The notes: a model not told the origin generated them from the sequence alone. A DNA stretch of 64,000 nt from Acestrorhynchus altus (GCA_034509495.1 CM067507.1:18506602-18570601); one strand, 5' to 3'; counted from the stretch's first letter, positions 11,285 through 22,110 are shown. Translations and numbers: made by a program.

Positions 11285-11930
11285 TTTAGTCAACAGTGTG
11301 GATGCTATAAAAACAGGCAGGTATGAACACCTGAGCGACCATTATGGCTTGATGAGAGGGTCAAATGGCCAAACTTGTGGGGTGTTCCCAGTCAGCAGTG
11401 GTGAGTACCACCTGATACAGTGATAGTGAACGCCTTTGGTATATAAGGCCGCTAAATAAAAGATGTTGTGAGGGCAGGGAATCATGGAGTTGTGTACTTA
11501 AGGGCACCACAGCAATGACTGTTAACAGAAGAGAAGGCACTACTCCTTCACTTGCTCCTTCACACTACCTGCCCGTGCAGGGGATCAAACTGGCCATGTT
11601 ACATACACAAGGCCACTTCTCTAACCTTTAGGCCAAGGCTGCCCCACTATTGTAATGATGATTATGGAAGAGATGTCCATGAGACTGTGTGGCCACAGAC
11701 CAGTCAGTGTTCCCATGCTGACCCCTGTCCACTGCCTACAAAAGCTACAATGAGCACATGGTTGATTCAAAGCTAGCTTTCACTAGTGGGGTATAAAGTT
11801 CACAACATGGCGTAATGGAGTACTGTTCATCCATCTCATCTAAAGCATTTCTAGAAAACTGGAGGTGGTTGCTACCAAAAGGGGGGCCAACATCCTATTA
11901 ATACCCATGATTAAGAAAAACGATTGGACA
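11285..11930 (+). mobile_element. Tc1-like relic (group D) interrupted by a SINE
   Basis: The left part contains 'gttcccagtcagcagtggtg'; the right part contains 'ccacagaccagtcagtgttc', 'ccatgctgacccctgtccac' and 'acaaaagctacaatgagcac', then 'aaaaggggggccaacatcct'. This is the wording of a teleost Tc1-like transposon also present at 35400-35812. The two parts are separated by the SINE at 11440-11645. Coding frame destroyed. Confidence 0.68.
11440..11645 (-). mobile_element. tRNA-derived SINE (family H) inside a Tc1-like relic
   Basis: On the minus strand it starts 'ggggcagccttggcctaaag' followed by 'gttagagaagtggcc', an A-box-like region, then a degenerate B box (GTTTGATCCCC). Further on 'gtgcccttaag' matches the body of the longer copy at 47612-47900. 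The left boundary is approximate. Confidence 0.62.
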
Positions 11931-12369
11931 AGCAGTTGTCTACAAAGTTTTGGATGTGTGATGTGTCTTTGATATGGATCAGAAGGCACAAGACGTGGTC
12001 CAGAAAGGCAATTGTGCTGAGCAGGCTGAACAGAAGGGCATTCTAAAGAAGATTTGACCTGATACATCTACCTCTCTTTCCTTTTCTCCTTCATTTAAAA
12101 CAGATACCTGCAAGCAGAGTGGCAATCATCTGTTTCAGGATGGGTTAAGATGCCAGGGAGGTGCTGCACTTGAGTCAAAAATAAACCCAGCCCAGTAGCT
12201 GCCTTTGAATCAATGCCTACAATCCCTCTAGGTGCCTTTGAATGGAAGCTTCATTATGCAGCTATGGGTGTGGAGCTGTAAAGTGACTCAAGAGTGGAAA
12301 GTCATTTCAAACTAAGTTAAAACACAAGACTAGACATTAAACATCCTTTTCAATGTCTGTAAACAGAGA

Positions 12370-12370
<1 letters not shown>
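11931..12370. other. unique intronic sequence, no feature seen
   Basis: No signature recognised. Confidence 0.5.

Positions 12371-12420
<50 letters not shown>
12371..12420. repeat. (AC)n microsatellite
   Basis: 25 uninterrupted AC units. Confidence 0.98.
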
Positions 12421-12423
<3 letters not shown>

Positions 12424-12587
12424 ATGCTGTGGTATTTTATTATTTATTTATATTTATCTTAGCACCAGCTACCCTTTAAGCAGCATGTAGGTGTTTTAAA
12501 CACTGAAACAATTTCTGAAATTTAACACAAAACCAATCATAAACATTTTGCATTTTGTCTGATTTCTGAGGTTTTCTAAGTAGAAAG

Positions 12588-13042
12588 CAGTGCTACTCAA
12601 AACTAGCTGCTCTTAAAAACAACCCCTGTGTTACCCCATATCCACACCTTGTCAGTAGTGTTCCCACCTGTCTCCTTTGTAGCCCAGGTTTCCTCCCCAG
12701 GTGTGTCTTGTCTGTGTAAGTGTGTAAGTAGCCCCTTTGTTTATTTGTCTCTCCTTGTGTGTTATATGCCTCCATTTCGGACCCTCTGTCTGTAGTCTTT
12801 TTGCTTTGTTTGGTTTCCAGTTCACTAGTGGTCTGTTTAGGCTTGTGTTTTAGTTTATGGTTGCCTGATCCTTTCGTTTTGCATTTTGTTGTCTTATTAA
12901 TAATCCTTACCCGGCATTTACCCTCCACTCCCCAAATGTGCCACTCGGAAAGGACTTTGTTGAATCAGGCGTGTTTTGAGCAGGGAAAGCACGAAAATGT
13001 TCAGGGCAGGGGTGCTTCTGAGAGCAGGGTTGAGAAATACTG
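12588..13042. mobile_element. hAT-like nonautonomous element with imperfect 8-bp target duplication
   Basis: The left end CAGTGCTACTCAAAACTAGC and the reverse complement of the right end (CAGTATTTCTCAACCCTGCT) form a diverged inverted repeat with the CAGTG-TTCTCAA style of hAT termini. Flanking octamers gtagaaag (12580-12587) and ttataaag (13043-13050) agree at 6 of 8 positions, as expected for an old hAT insertion. Interior noncoding. Confidence 0.62.
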
Positions 13043-14034
13043 TTATAAAGCAGTTTTCACGCAGTGGTTAGAACTTTCCCTACCTCTCGAAGCTACCTGT
13101 GCTGGATGAGTGAAGGCAAACATGGCTTCTGCCAGCAATATGGAGCCAGCCAACCTCTTCATTTTCAGCTGCTGCCACCGCAATATCACTGGACAGCTGA
13201 ACATGTCTGCTTGTTCTGTTACATCAGCGTACGAATGCTGGTTCTGGCTGGAATCATGCTGACTGATGGGGGGACAGGGAGGGCCATCCCTCCCTCTCCC
13301 TGATTATCTCAGGGACTCCTCGTCACAGATGGCTGTGGCATCACTGGGGACCTCTTGATGATAGGGCCAATATAGGATCTCTCCGAAACAAGGACATTCT
13401 ACTGTCTGCAGGTGTAAGCAGAACCAAATGACCAGTGAACGGAAGGTGGTAGATTCTTCTAAGAAGGACAGCACACCAAACAGACGACATTTATTGTGTT
13501 TCATATGAGTCTGTTTGGAATACTGTGGATTCAGTGAGTGTGTATAACAGTTCAGACCCATCCATTACCACAACCGGTGGTACAAATAACCAAAAGAGGC
13601 TATTTCTATAAATAAGAGTTCTAGTCCAGTGAAAACACTGCCCTGTCACTGGTCCTGTCACTAGCTGTGACAACAACTTGCGTGCTGTCGAAGGCTGAGT
13701 GAATTTAGCCATGTATTTCTGAAGTCTGTGTGTGATGCCTCCCCCAGAGGCCCCAGAGCTCTGTTCAGAATATGGCAGCAAAGCACATCAGGGAAATTCC
13801 TCCAGTCAGTCAGTTAGTCAATCAAGCTTGGAGAGAGAGGGGGAGAGAAATCTCAGCTGCCAGTCTGTGAAAGTTAGCTCGTGCCCCTTTTTCAGCCTAA
13901 GAGAAAATGGCCAGAGTTAAAAGAGGGGCAACAAGGAAACTGGAATTCTACAGAAGAGCAAGGTATTTTTAAATATGGTGCTTTTCCATTTAGACAGCAA
14001 AAACAAGGTGAAGGAAAGTGTATGAATACACCCT

Positions 14035-14035
<1 letters not shown>
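13043..14035. other. unique intronic sequence, no feature seen
   Basis: Several overlapping open frames of 60-116 codons exist on both strands but none shows a domain, splice context or consistent codon pattern. Confidence 0.5.

Positions 14036-14068
<33 letters not shown>
14036..14068. repeat. (CA)n microsatellite
   Basis: About 16 CA units. Confidence 0.97.
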
Positions 14069-14071
<3 letters not shown>

Positions 14072-16234
14072 TTAAGACATGAACTAGACAACAGACACAC
14101 ACCTCACAGTCTTCTTCCCTCATACACACAAACCAGTATGTACAGTGGGCAGGGTTTTGTTGGCAGTTTCCTAAGGCAAACAGCAAAGCAGCAGCAACGG
14201 AAATCACTGCCATAAACCCACTGAACACAATTAGACAATGTCTGCTCAGCCACTGCGTTACATTACATTAGTATCAAAACCGTAACTAGGCTCTGTGAAA
14301 TGTGATTATTTGATGTGCAGAAGTCCTGTGTCCTTTAGGGATCATTCAGTTAGACATCAAGTTATAGAACGGAAACGATAAAAGATAGACTTCAGAATAT
14401 GTGCTAGTAGTTCCCTCCATCTCTCTCTCTATCTCTCCCTCCCTCCCTGTCTCTCTCTCTTGGTCACACAGAGTGCTGAGTGTAGCTGCATAATGAGAAA
14501 ACACAAATGTGATGAGAAGCACATGTTCACCCAAGGCTTGTATTAAAAATTCATAATTCATAATCAGGCCTTTTGTGATGTGGCTGTGGCATGTTTTCAG
14601 GGTTGTTTGTCTTAATAACTCAGTAATGCTCCCAAAACCTGACCTCTGCTGCGCCATTTTAACAGCATAAAAAGGAATGCCCTTAAAGTAACACGGCTCG
14701 ACTTTCCGGTGCTGAGCTTTATTGGATAAAATATCCATTGTGCAAACTTGGAGCCAGATGTGGGCACATACTAGTGCAGCACAAACCATGCCGGAGATAT
14801 GCATCTGAAATTTTCCTTCAATTTACCAACACTGCCGCTTATCACGCAAACAGCACATAGCTCCGCCCAAAGGCGCAGTGGAGGCACAAACAAATTCGAG
14901 ACAAAACACAACACGAAAGTTCAGTGATGAAGTAAAACCAGTCTTAATGAATGATGTTCTACTCCACCAGAACGCTGAATAAGGGAGTAGTTTTACATTG
15001 AAAAAAGTGTCCTGACAGTATTAATAGTCGCATTATGTTGGTAAATGTGTCTTCGCCTCCTTTGGGGAAAGAAAGTCTTTGAATTTTTAAAAGGAAGACA
15101 AAATACCCATGTGAAACCAGCCACTGTACGCTGTTCAAATGTTAGTAAATGGAGCAGAATATGAAATCAGCCACAGGTCTATTGAATCAACCCCCGTTTT
15201 TGTGATCCTCCCCCACTTTGCATGGCACTCGTTCAAATGCATGAGCAGAAAAGACAGAAAAATGCAATGGCACCTGAAATAAACGGAACTGAAGAAAAGC
15301 ACTTTAAAAGTCCCCAAAATGTGCAGATTACCCCAAAGTATCAGGAGAGTTAATTCAGTCTAAAAGCAGAGAATCAAGTAAACCGCAGTCTTTACTGTAA
15401 TGCATTAATGGCTCGGGTACTGCCTGCAGCAGTGTTAGGTTTTATACCACTTGAAATAATGAGCTTTTCCATACAAAAAATTGTATGTATGTATGTGTTT
15501 CCCCATTGGGGAAAAGTGACTTTTCCTTTCTGTAATTTCCTGCCTAAGGGGTTCCCACAACATAGCTTTGAGGCTTCCCAGGCCGGTTGGCTCAGTGTCT
15601 CTTTATCGTGGTTTGGATATTTCCACAGCCTGCTGCCACAAAGTGACTCTACATCGCAGCTGGGATGTTTCCAGGACTGTCAATGTGTCTACATTGCAAC
15701 TTGGAATCCTCCTATGCCTTCTACCGTCAGGATGCCCACACATTTAGACTAGGCCTATTCAAAGATTAACAAGCATATATATATTAAAAAAAAAAAAAAA
15801 GTATACATGATTGTAGGTGATTATCAGTCGAAGAGATTCACAACTGATTAAACAAGTAGTCACCCTTAAAAACCTAAAAACTTCAAAACTGATCAGGACA
15901 ATGAGTTTGCTTAGAGTAGAAACCATAGAAACCATTCTAATCATGTAAATGAACATGCAGGCTTCTTTTTTTTGTTTGTTTTTTTTGGTGTGTGTGTGTG
16001 GGGGGGGTGCTTCAAATATTTCAAGTATATGTTGTTGTTGGCCACCACGATCGAATGACTGAATAAAGTTCAAAAATCAAGTTCAAGTTTAATCTAGCTG
16101 TATAAGTTGCTGATCAGGGCAGGCTTTTGGAATTTTTTATGAATCGGAAAATTCTTTAAAAGTGCTTTCTGAACAAGAGTTTATGCTTTGAACTCGAGGC
16201 CTGCAGTCCTCAGAAGCAGCTGCCACAACTGATC
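14069..16234. other. unique intronic sequence
   Basis: Holds a short CT-rich patch (14415-14460), poly-A (15785-15800) and T/G-rich runs (15965-16008), but no recognised gene or transposon. The 152-codon minus-strand frame at 14346-14804 has no recognisable feature. Confidence 0.45.
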
Positions 16235-16465
16235 CTTGTCTAACGTGGAGGTTCACCAGGACAGAGTGCCAATCCAAATCTAAACATACATTCACACACA
16301 AGGTCAATTTAGAGTAGCCAATTCACCTGATATCCATGTGTTTTGAAAGTTGGAGGAGACGCGGATACATGAGGAGGACATGGAAAGCACACCCAGACAG
16401 GGCCTCAAACCCAAGACCCCAGCACTGGGAGGTAACCACCAAGCCACTGTGCCACCCAATATATG
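16235..16465 (-). mobile_element. tRNA-derived SINE (family G), partial
   Basis: Read on the minus strand it begins 'gggtggcacagtggcttggt' (A-box-like) with 'gggtttgaggccc' as a mutated B box, then 'tctcctccaactttc' and 'gtgtgtgaatgtatg', in the same order as the copy at 5812-6165. The 3' tail is missing. Confidence 0.68.
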
Positions 16466-16729
16466 GCTGCTTTTATTATTTTAAATGTCATATTTACAGC
16501 AGCTCTGCTTGCAGGTTGGTTCCCAGTGTATGGTAGCAAATAAAAGGAAGCGAACCCTTTGGAATCACCTGAAGGTCTGCACTGATCACTAATAATAAGT
16601 CATCTGATCGTTATCCAGCTTTTCTTCGTTATCCAGCTGTCCACAATTCTAGACAAACACAATCTAACAACAAATAACACACAAACAGGACTATGACTTG
16701 GCAATTGCAAAGTACACATATTCTCCTTT

Positions 16730-17068
16730 TGTTTGTTGAGGCAGTAAAGCAGCGCCAAACCATGATGCTTCCTCTACCGTCCTTAACAGTTTGGATGAGT
16801 TTGTTTTGTTTGTAGTGTTTTTATTTATTTAATTTTTTTCTGCAAAGAGATCATTGTGCATTTTTGCTAAAAAAACTTTTATCTATCCATAGAACATTTC
16901 CAAGAAGCACATTGGAATATCCAGGTTGTCCTGGGCAAATAATGGGATACTTTTTTAATGGGGTCTCAAAAAGTGATTTTTGAAGATGACTGAAATGTGC
17001 ATAGTCATTAAACTCACAGCCGTTGCCCTTATTTTATCATCTGCAACATTTTTGTCTTTAAATTACTA
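16730..17068. mobile_element. Repeat E, copy 1 left part (DNA-transposon-like)
   Basis: Contains 'gccaaaccatgatgcttcct', 'tatctatccatagaacattt' and 'aatatccaggttgtcctggg', matching 18805-19110 in the same orientation. The continuation of the homology is found at 17988-18075, so this copy appears split by about 920 bp. The wording resembles Tc1-type fish elements; classification is uncertain. Confidence 0.58.
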
Positions 17069-17692
17069 AACATCAATCCTAGGAATGAGGCTGCAGGGTG
17101 CCATTATAAGGTGGTGGTTTTGGAAGATTTTCACTGCTCATGAGTTCATGTCTGATAAACAAGCAGCAGCTGTCTCTTAAAGGCGATTGTCCGGAAGCAG
17201 AGCAAACCCGAAACCCGATTAACAGTGCAGTCCATCTCGGTTTTACATAGGAAGTCTCTACTCAAGTCCTGGGAGAGTTTATATAATCGTACTGAAATAG
17301 CTCTGAAATTTCACTTGTACAACAGTGTGCTGCAAGAGAAATGCACTTGTTAGATCTGAATCAAACTAATATGCACAGATGGGACACGTCATTTCATTTA
17401 GCGGCTGAGTTGTGTTAGCCAATCAGAAAAATGGCTCATGAATATGTATAATGGTGCATGCAGTGCCCTCTGAAAACAGCATGTGCATCGCAAAAGGCCA
17501 AAGAGGCCCTAGAAAACAGCGCTGGGAATACTAGAATACACAAAAGCAATTTAAGCAAAAGATTGAATTAGAAGTGTTTAATAAGCTACGAGAACAGATT
17601 TAAATCAAACAAGAATCAAACTGAGAAAAAATATGGAATTATTAATTATACATGTACATTTCAGACCGGCTCAAAATCACACTTGCGGCTTA

Positions 17693-17749
<57 letters not shown>

Positions 17750-17987
17750 CGCGTGCACGTTCATGTCTTTCCCAAATACAGCACTGATGTATTTCACAGT
17801 TCAGTGCACCCGTGATGTTCCAGCACATTGTTCCTGAAATACTATGGAACAGAAGTGGGGAAAAAGCAATGTCATTGTTATCATGATGGATTTTGTTATT
17901 ATCATAAACAACATGCTTTTCTGAGCATTTAAAACAACTGCAAGTTTCATTACCAAGAGAACCATTAGTCTTGGTTAACTGGATGCA
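17069..17987. other. inferred insertion splitting repeat E copy 1
   Basis: Sequence absent between the equivalent points of copy 2. No terminal repeats were recognised. It contains the TG microsatellite listed next. Whether it is an insertion here or a deletion in copy 2 cannot be decided from one window. Confidence 0.4.
17699..17745. repeat. (TG)n microsatellite
   Basis: About 23 TG units followed by a GC-interrupted tail (gcgtgcgcgtgcacg). Confidence 0.97.
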
Positions 17988-18075
17988 GTGCAGCAAAAAT
18001 AATCACAGTGTTACTGAGAGCAGCTTTTACAATCCAGCAGCTAGAACATTCTTACTCGGCATCAAAATATCTATC
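17988..18075. mobile_element. Repeat E, copy 1 right part
   Basis: 'gttactgagagcagctttta', 'cagcagctagaacattctta' and 'catcaaaatatctatcatga' match 19115-19195 in the same orientation. Confidence 0.6.
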
Positions 18076-18184
18076 ATGATACTTCGTGTGATGTATTAAG
18101 AAACTGTTGAAACTTTGTTTTTGATACTGCCCACACTAGTGAGTGCAGATGCTGAATTCACAAGACCATCAGCACCTGCCTAAA

Positions 18185-18186
<2 letters not shown>

Positions 18187-18235
<49 letters not shown>
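18187..18235. repeat. (CA)n microsatellite
   Basis: About 24 CA units. Confidence 0.98.
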
Positions 18236-18239
<4 letters not shown>

Positions 18240-18480
18240 ATCTTTGAAGGAGTGCTTTGACACGTTGGACGCATTGAAAAACTATTATGCTGGTGTATAT
18301 TATTACAAAACCACCAGCCACATGTGGAGTTTGGAATGGGCATGGAGTTTTAGTTTACCCTAAAATCAACTCTAAATTTTTCATTCTATTTTTTTAAATA
18401 CTAAACATCAGGAACCATACTATAGTATAGTAATAACAATGGATTCTTTACCAATCATTTCTAAAGGTTTTCTAAGGGTC

Positions 18481-18745
18481 ACATACACTATACGTCCAAA
18501 AATGTGTGCACACCCCTTCTAATTAACGACATCCCCACCATTTAGATGTGGAGCAGTGGAACTGTGTTCTCTGGAATGATGGTGTTTAATCCAGTACTTT
18601 TGGGATGATTTGGGTAGTTGGGGGTGAGGTGAGGTGGCGCTCATCCAACATCCTGATCTCACTAGAATTCTTGTTGCTGAATGCAATCGAATGCTCGCAA
18701 ATGCTGCAAAATCCAAAATCAGGGACTGCTGTCTTATATTCTCCC
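18481..18745 (-). mobile_element. Miniature element family C copy
   Basis: Minus-strand copy: terminus 'acactatacgtccaaaaatg', then 'ctggaatgatggtgtttaat', 'ccagtacttttgggatgatt', 'gctgaatgcaatcgaatgct'. The left terminus of the element is missing. Confidence 0.72.
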
Positions 18746-18804
18746 GTAAAATGATTTGATACATTTCCAACTGATTTCTTCCTCAATGATCATAAGACTC
18801 CCAG

Positions 18805-19200
18805 GCAGTTAATCAGCCCCAAACCACAGTTGGTTAATGCTTAACAATTGCAATTATTTTCTTCATTTTCTTTTATCAAAGATAGTATGTGTGCATTTGA
18901 ACTAAAAAAAGAACTTTTGTTTGTCTATAGAACATTTTCCTAGAAGCGATTGGCAACATCCAGGTAGTCCTGCCCAAGGACTGAATTATAATAAGGGTAA
19001 TGGATATGGGGTCTCAGTACATTTTGAACAGGTCTGTAAACTCAGAGCAGATATCCCCTGTGTTTTAGCTTCTGCAGCATTTTTTATTTTTAGATTACTA
19101 AAGCAAAAAATATCACACTGTAACTGAGAGCACCTTTTCTAATCTAACAGCTAGTACATTCTGACCACGCACCAAAATATATATTGTGATATGAATAATG
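18805..19200. mobile_element. Repeat E, copy 2 (uninterrupted)
   Basis: Continuous version of the two parts at 16730-17068 and 17988-18075: 'gtctatagaacattttccta', 'catccaggtagtcctgccca', 'tgtaactgagagcacctttt' and 'acagctagtacattctgacc'. The two copies are about 2.07 kb apart as direct repeats. Confidence 0.58.
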
Positions 19201-19202
19201 CC

Positions 19203-19482
19203 AGGGCTAGAAGCTTATAAAGCCCCCCAGCACTGAACAGTAGAGCAGTGAAACTGTTTTCTGGAATGATGGTGCTCCATCAAGTATTTTGGGATGAGTT
19301 AGGGATGAGGTGAGGTGGTGATCATCTAGCATCCTTATGTGAATAGAATGCAATCAAATCCAAACAGCAATGGTCCAAAATCCAAAATCTAGTAGAAAGG
19401 AGGTTAAACCCTTTCAAATACCACTGATTTCTGCAGAGAAAAGAATGAGAAAGGCACCTCAACACCTCTGTCCATACAGTGT
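19203..19482 (-). mobile_element. Miniature element family C copy, 5' half
   Basis: 'gggctagaagcttataaagc', 'ctggaatgatggtgctccat', 'ccaaaatctagtagaaagga' and the terminal 'cacctctgtccatacagtgt'. Directly abuts repeat E copy 2. Confidence 0.75.
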
Positions 19483-20590
19483 AGAACAGCTTTTCCTTGA
19501 ATAAGAAGAAAGCACCTATAATTCAACGCAATGGTATTTTATAGTGCTTTCATTTATTTGATTACAAATAATGCTTGTTTATATGTATTTTTACTTTATG
19601 TTCACATTCTTCTTATTGCATAATAGCTGTGGACTGGCTGGTCTTTTTTAATGAGACTGAAAAGTGCTGAGAACACAGAGATCTTCCCTTTAGATTCTGG
19701 ACCTATTGTAGCTTCAGCTCTCCACTTCCAAGGGGAATCGCAAAAGAAGATCTCCAAAATGTCAGCCTGACAACAGCCCTTCACACAGCCCTCTCTTCCA
19801 CCCAGAAGCAGACACTAGAGGACACAGGGGGTCACTGGACTCTGTGTAGTATATGTGTGCATGTGGGTGTGTGTTAGAGGACACGGTTTATAGCTCAACA
19901 ATAGAGCCTGGTGCTTGGTGTCCAAAGACCTCGGTGGGGTTATGGGAAAAGGAAAAGTGGTGTTCGGGAGACTTTTTCGCTGAGCCACGGACGAAGAGAA
20001 CCCTGAGGCAAACCCCTTTGACCTTTCCAAAATGTTACTGCCCGTTTGGCACGCCGGCCGCACCTAATGAAACTTTTATTGCCATGAATATTTTATTCCA
20101 ATCCCGCTCCAGGCCCGGGGCAAACCCGGACCACAGCAGACTGAGACCTTGGAGGGGGGGAGGGGGGGTTAGTCAGGCAGGGCTGCAGAGCTCAGGAGAG
20201 GAAAAGAAAAGAGCCGGGCTGTGGCTGGTATGCATAAAACATACATTCAGAACCACTCTGTTGTTTCAGTTAAGGTTACAAGGAGCACAGCAGTGGTCGA
20301 GATTCCGAACACATTTTAAGGCTACACTCTGAATTCTGTTTCTCTCAGGACGCTTCAAACTCTGCAGAGAACAAAACATATTAATCCAATAATGGTTAAG
20401 AGACCTCAGCAGGAATTTCTCTGTCACAAATGATCCCATATTCACCCCACTCAAGGTCCAACTCCAACCCTCTGTGCTCTGCTCCTGCAGTGGGGAAAAC
20501 AGAAGTGATGTTGGGAAATTCATTCAGGGTCATGCAACCCTGGATAAAGTGTCTTGGGCTTACAGGCCAACCACCCCCTTACATATACAC

Positions 20591-20594
<4 letters not shown>
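19483..20594. other. unique intronic sequence, CpG-richer patch 19920-20160
   Basis: The patch ('gtttggcacgccggccgcac', 'ccatgaatattttattccaa') is GC-balanced, lacks repeats and lies about 0.9 kb downstream of the rbms3 exon, so it is a candidate conserved intronic element. The 159-codon plus-strand frame over it shows no domain. Confidence 0.4.

Positions 20595-20628
<34 letters not shown>
20595..20628. repeat. (CA)n microsatellite
   Basis: About 17 CA units. Confidence 0.97.
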
Positions 20629-20632
<4 letters not shown>

Positions 20633-20916
20633 AATCTGTGTGATTCATTATAAGAAGAGATTATGCAAGCTGCCCTCTGGTCTTCATACGGAGTTTCACA
20701 ATGACTTATCTCCCAAGACTAATGAGGCTGACCCTTCACTGCCTTATATGGGCCAAGATATTCTTGGAATTTTCGCTCATCCGTGGGCCTTTCTTTTCCT
20801 TGCTTGCATTGGAACAGAACGTGGACGTGTGTGTGTGTGTGTATGAGCTCAAGAGAGGGAATGCATATGTGTGTTTGTCTTTGTAACTGTAAATGGGCAT
20901 AGAATAGCTGGAAGGC

Positions 20917-20991
20917 AGAGGGAGGGAGGGAGGGAAAGAGAGGGAGAAGGAGAGAGAGAGAGGGAGAAGGAGAGAGAGAAAGAGAGAGAGA

Positions 20992-21025
<34 letters not shown>
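20917..21025. repeat. GA/GGGA-rich microsatellite (CT-rich in the rbms3 transcript)
   Basis: GGGA units grade into AGAG runs ending 5 bp from the donor GT of the rbms3 exon. In the sense transcript this is a pyrimidine tract of roughly 110 nt starting within the first dozen intron bases. Confidence 0.97.
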
Positions 21026-21027
<2 letters not shown>

Positions 21028-21030
21028 CAC
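21022..21030 (-). promoter_or_regulatory. rbms3: 5' splice site of the rbms3 exon
   Basis: The exon ends CTCTGCCAACC and the intron begins GTGAGTCTC, a near-consensus U1 site. Without splicing here the frame reads CAA CCG TGA, so retention of the intron meets a stop codon immediately. A long CT tract (transcript sense) begins within the first dozen intron bases. Confidence 0.88.
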
Positions 21031-21188
21031 GGTTGGCAGAGTTTGATGAGGTCCTGGTCTGTGGTGCCAGGCGGGAGGCCTCGGATGTACAGGTTGGTTT
21101 TGCTGAGCTGCTCTGCTGCACTGTGGCTGCTGCTGTTGGTGCTGGGGCTGGGCGGAGCCATGGGAGGAGGGGGTGGGGCATATGACTG
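21031..21188 (-). CDS. rbms3: rbms3 internal coding exon (start of RRM1)
   Basis: Internal exon of an RBMS-family single-strand RNA/DNA-binding protein. In vertebrates RBMS3 binds AU-rich RNA and regulates mRNA stability, mainly in the cytoplasm. Read on the minus strand in phase 0, the 158 nt give 52 codons plus two bases of a split Pro codon. The product starts QSYAPPPPPMAPPSPST, continues through a Ser-rich linker to EQLSKTNLYIRGLPPGTTDQ, and ends DLIKLCQP. NLYIRGL is the RNP2 strand of RRM1. The 'GTTDQDLIKLCQP' wording fits RBMS3 better than RBMS1 or RBMS2. Flanks are canonical: acceptor CACAGCAG preceded by a pyrimidine tract, donor GTGAGT. The split Pro codon must be completed by the next exon. 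The initiator exon and later exons are not visible in the window. The Met of MAPPSPST could serve as an internal start, but nothing here shows that it does. The rbms3 rather than rbms1/2 call is inferred from family wording. Confidence 0.93.
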
Positions 21189-21241
21189 CTGTGAGAGACA
21201 AGAGGTGGGGTTGGAGAGAAAGAGATGGAGTAGATGTCAGT
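21189..21241 (-). promoter_or_regulatory. rbms3: 3' splice site of the rbms3 exon, tandem NAGNAG acceptor
   Basis: On the minus strand a pyrimidine-rich tract of about 45 nt ends in CACAG|CAG|TCATAT. Two AG acceptors lie 3 nt apart, so the exon can start at 21188 (adding one Gln) or 21185. A CTGAC branch-point-like motif has its A near 21237, 48 nt upstream of the first AG, slightly further than usual. Confidence 0.85.
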
Positions 21242-21662
21242 TAAACTGAAAACTACACTGTAAAAGCACAAACGAGCATGAAAGCAATGCTACATATTAA
21301 GATGATCAAATCAATTCCTTTTGTACTATATCTTCCACTCCATGCATTCCGAAATATTCACAGAGCAAAAAGGTTAGCAGACCAGTGCACCAGTCTACGA
21401 ATTTCATTTCAACAACAAACGTTATTGGGGTCGACAACAAGCAGAGGTGACAGAGATGAGTTGCTGCTGTGACCCGCAACAGCATCAATATCTGAAAGGT
21501 TGCTGCCCATTGCTACATAACAGAGGAGAAATCCATATTTCATCACTGACTGAAGAACAGACGTAGCAAAAAAATGAGGAAATCATGAATATCATGAACA
21601 CAAAATTAAATCTAATAATTTGAGAAACTGGATTTCTGATTTCCATGAGCTCTAAGCCTTAA

Positions 21663-21668
<6 letters not shown>
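21242..21668. other. unique intronic sequence, no feature seen
   Basis: Upstream-intron sequence next to the rbms3 acceptor. No recognisable repeat. Confidence 0.5.

Positions 21669-21733
<65 letters not shown>
21669..21733. repeat. (GT)n microsatellite
   Basis: About 32 GT units. Confidence 0.98.
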
Positions 21734-21737
<4 letters not shown>

Positions 21738-22110
21738 TGTTGGTCACAATGAATCCATGAATCCATCTATCACTACATAAAGGATCCACTGGGTGTCTAT
21801 CATTGCTGGGTGCACTGGATTTTTTAGATGTTTGCCTTTCAAGTAAATGAAACAGCAGTGAGAAATCAGGCAGCTCACAGATAGCTGTGGATTATAGAAT
21901 CCAAAAATAGAAACGACAAGGTATTTTTACAAAAGTGACTATATATGGAAAATATGTACGGCCAACACATCTCTGCCTTTGACTGAAGCTACTAGTTCTA
22001 TTATATACACACATATGTATGATGCTCCAATAGAGGTGGTCTTTCTCCTTTCCTCTTTAGACACTAATAGCTACATATATCTGGCAGAGCTTGGTCTGTG
22101 AGTAAGAACC

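Larger units (their letters stand above)
1..21030 (-). other. rbms3: downstream intron of rbms3 (inferred)
   Basis: Sequence to the left of the exon should be its downstream intron, continuing past the window edge. The only exon-like sequence noticed is the degenerate segment at 1920-1971. No segment encoding the expected RRM1 continuation (GYGFVDFDSP wording) was found by eye. Confidence 0.6.

Noticed and set aside
14346..14804. 152-codon open frame on the minus strand
   Set aside because: Composition like random intron, no domain, ends in CT-rich repeat.
19853..20332. 159-codon open frame on the plus strand
   Set aside because: Low-complexity Gly run from a G-tract, no domain, antisense to the host gene.
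20719..21271. Ser/Leu/Pro-rich frames of 140-160 codons overlapping the rbms3 exon
   Set aside because: They are in the wrong frames of the exon and continue through the CT microsatellite. The true frame stops at the donor.
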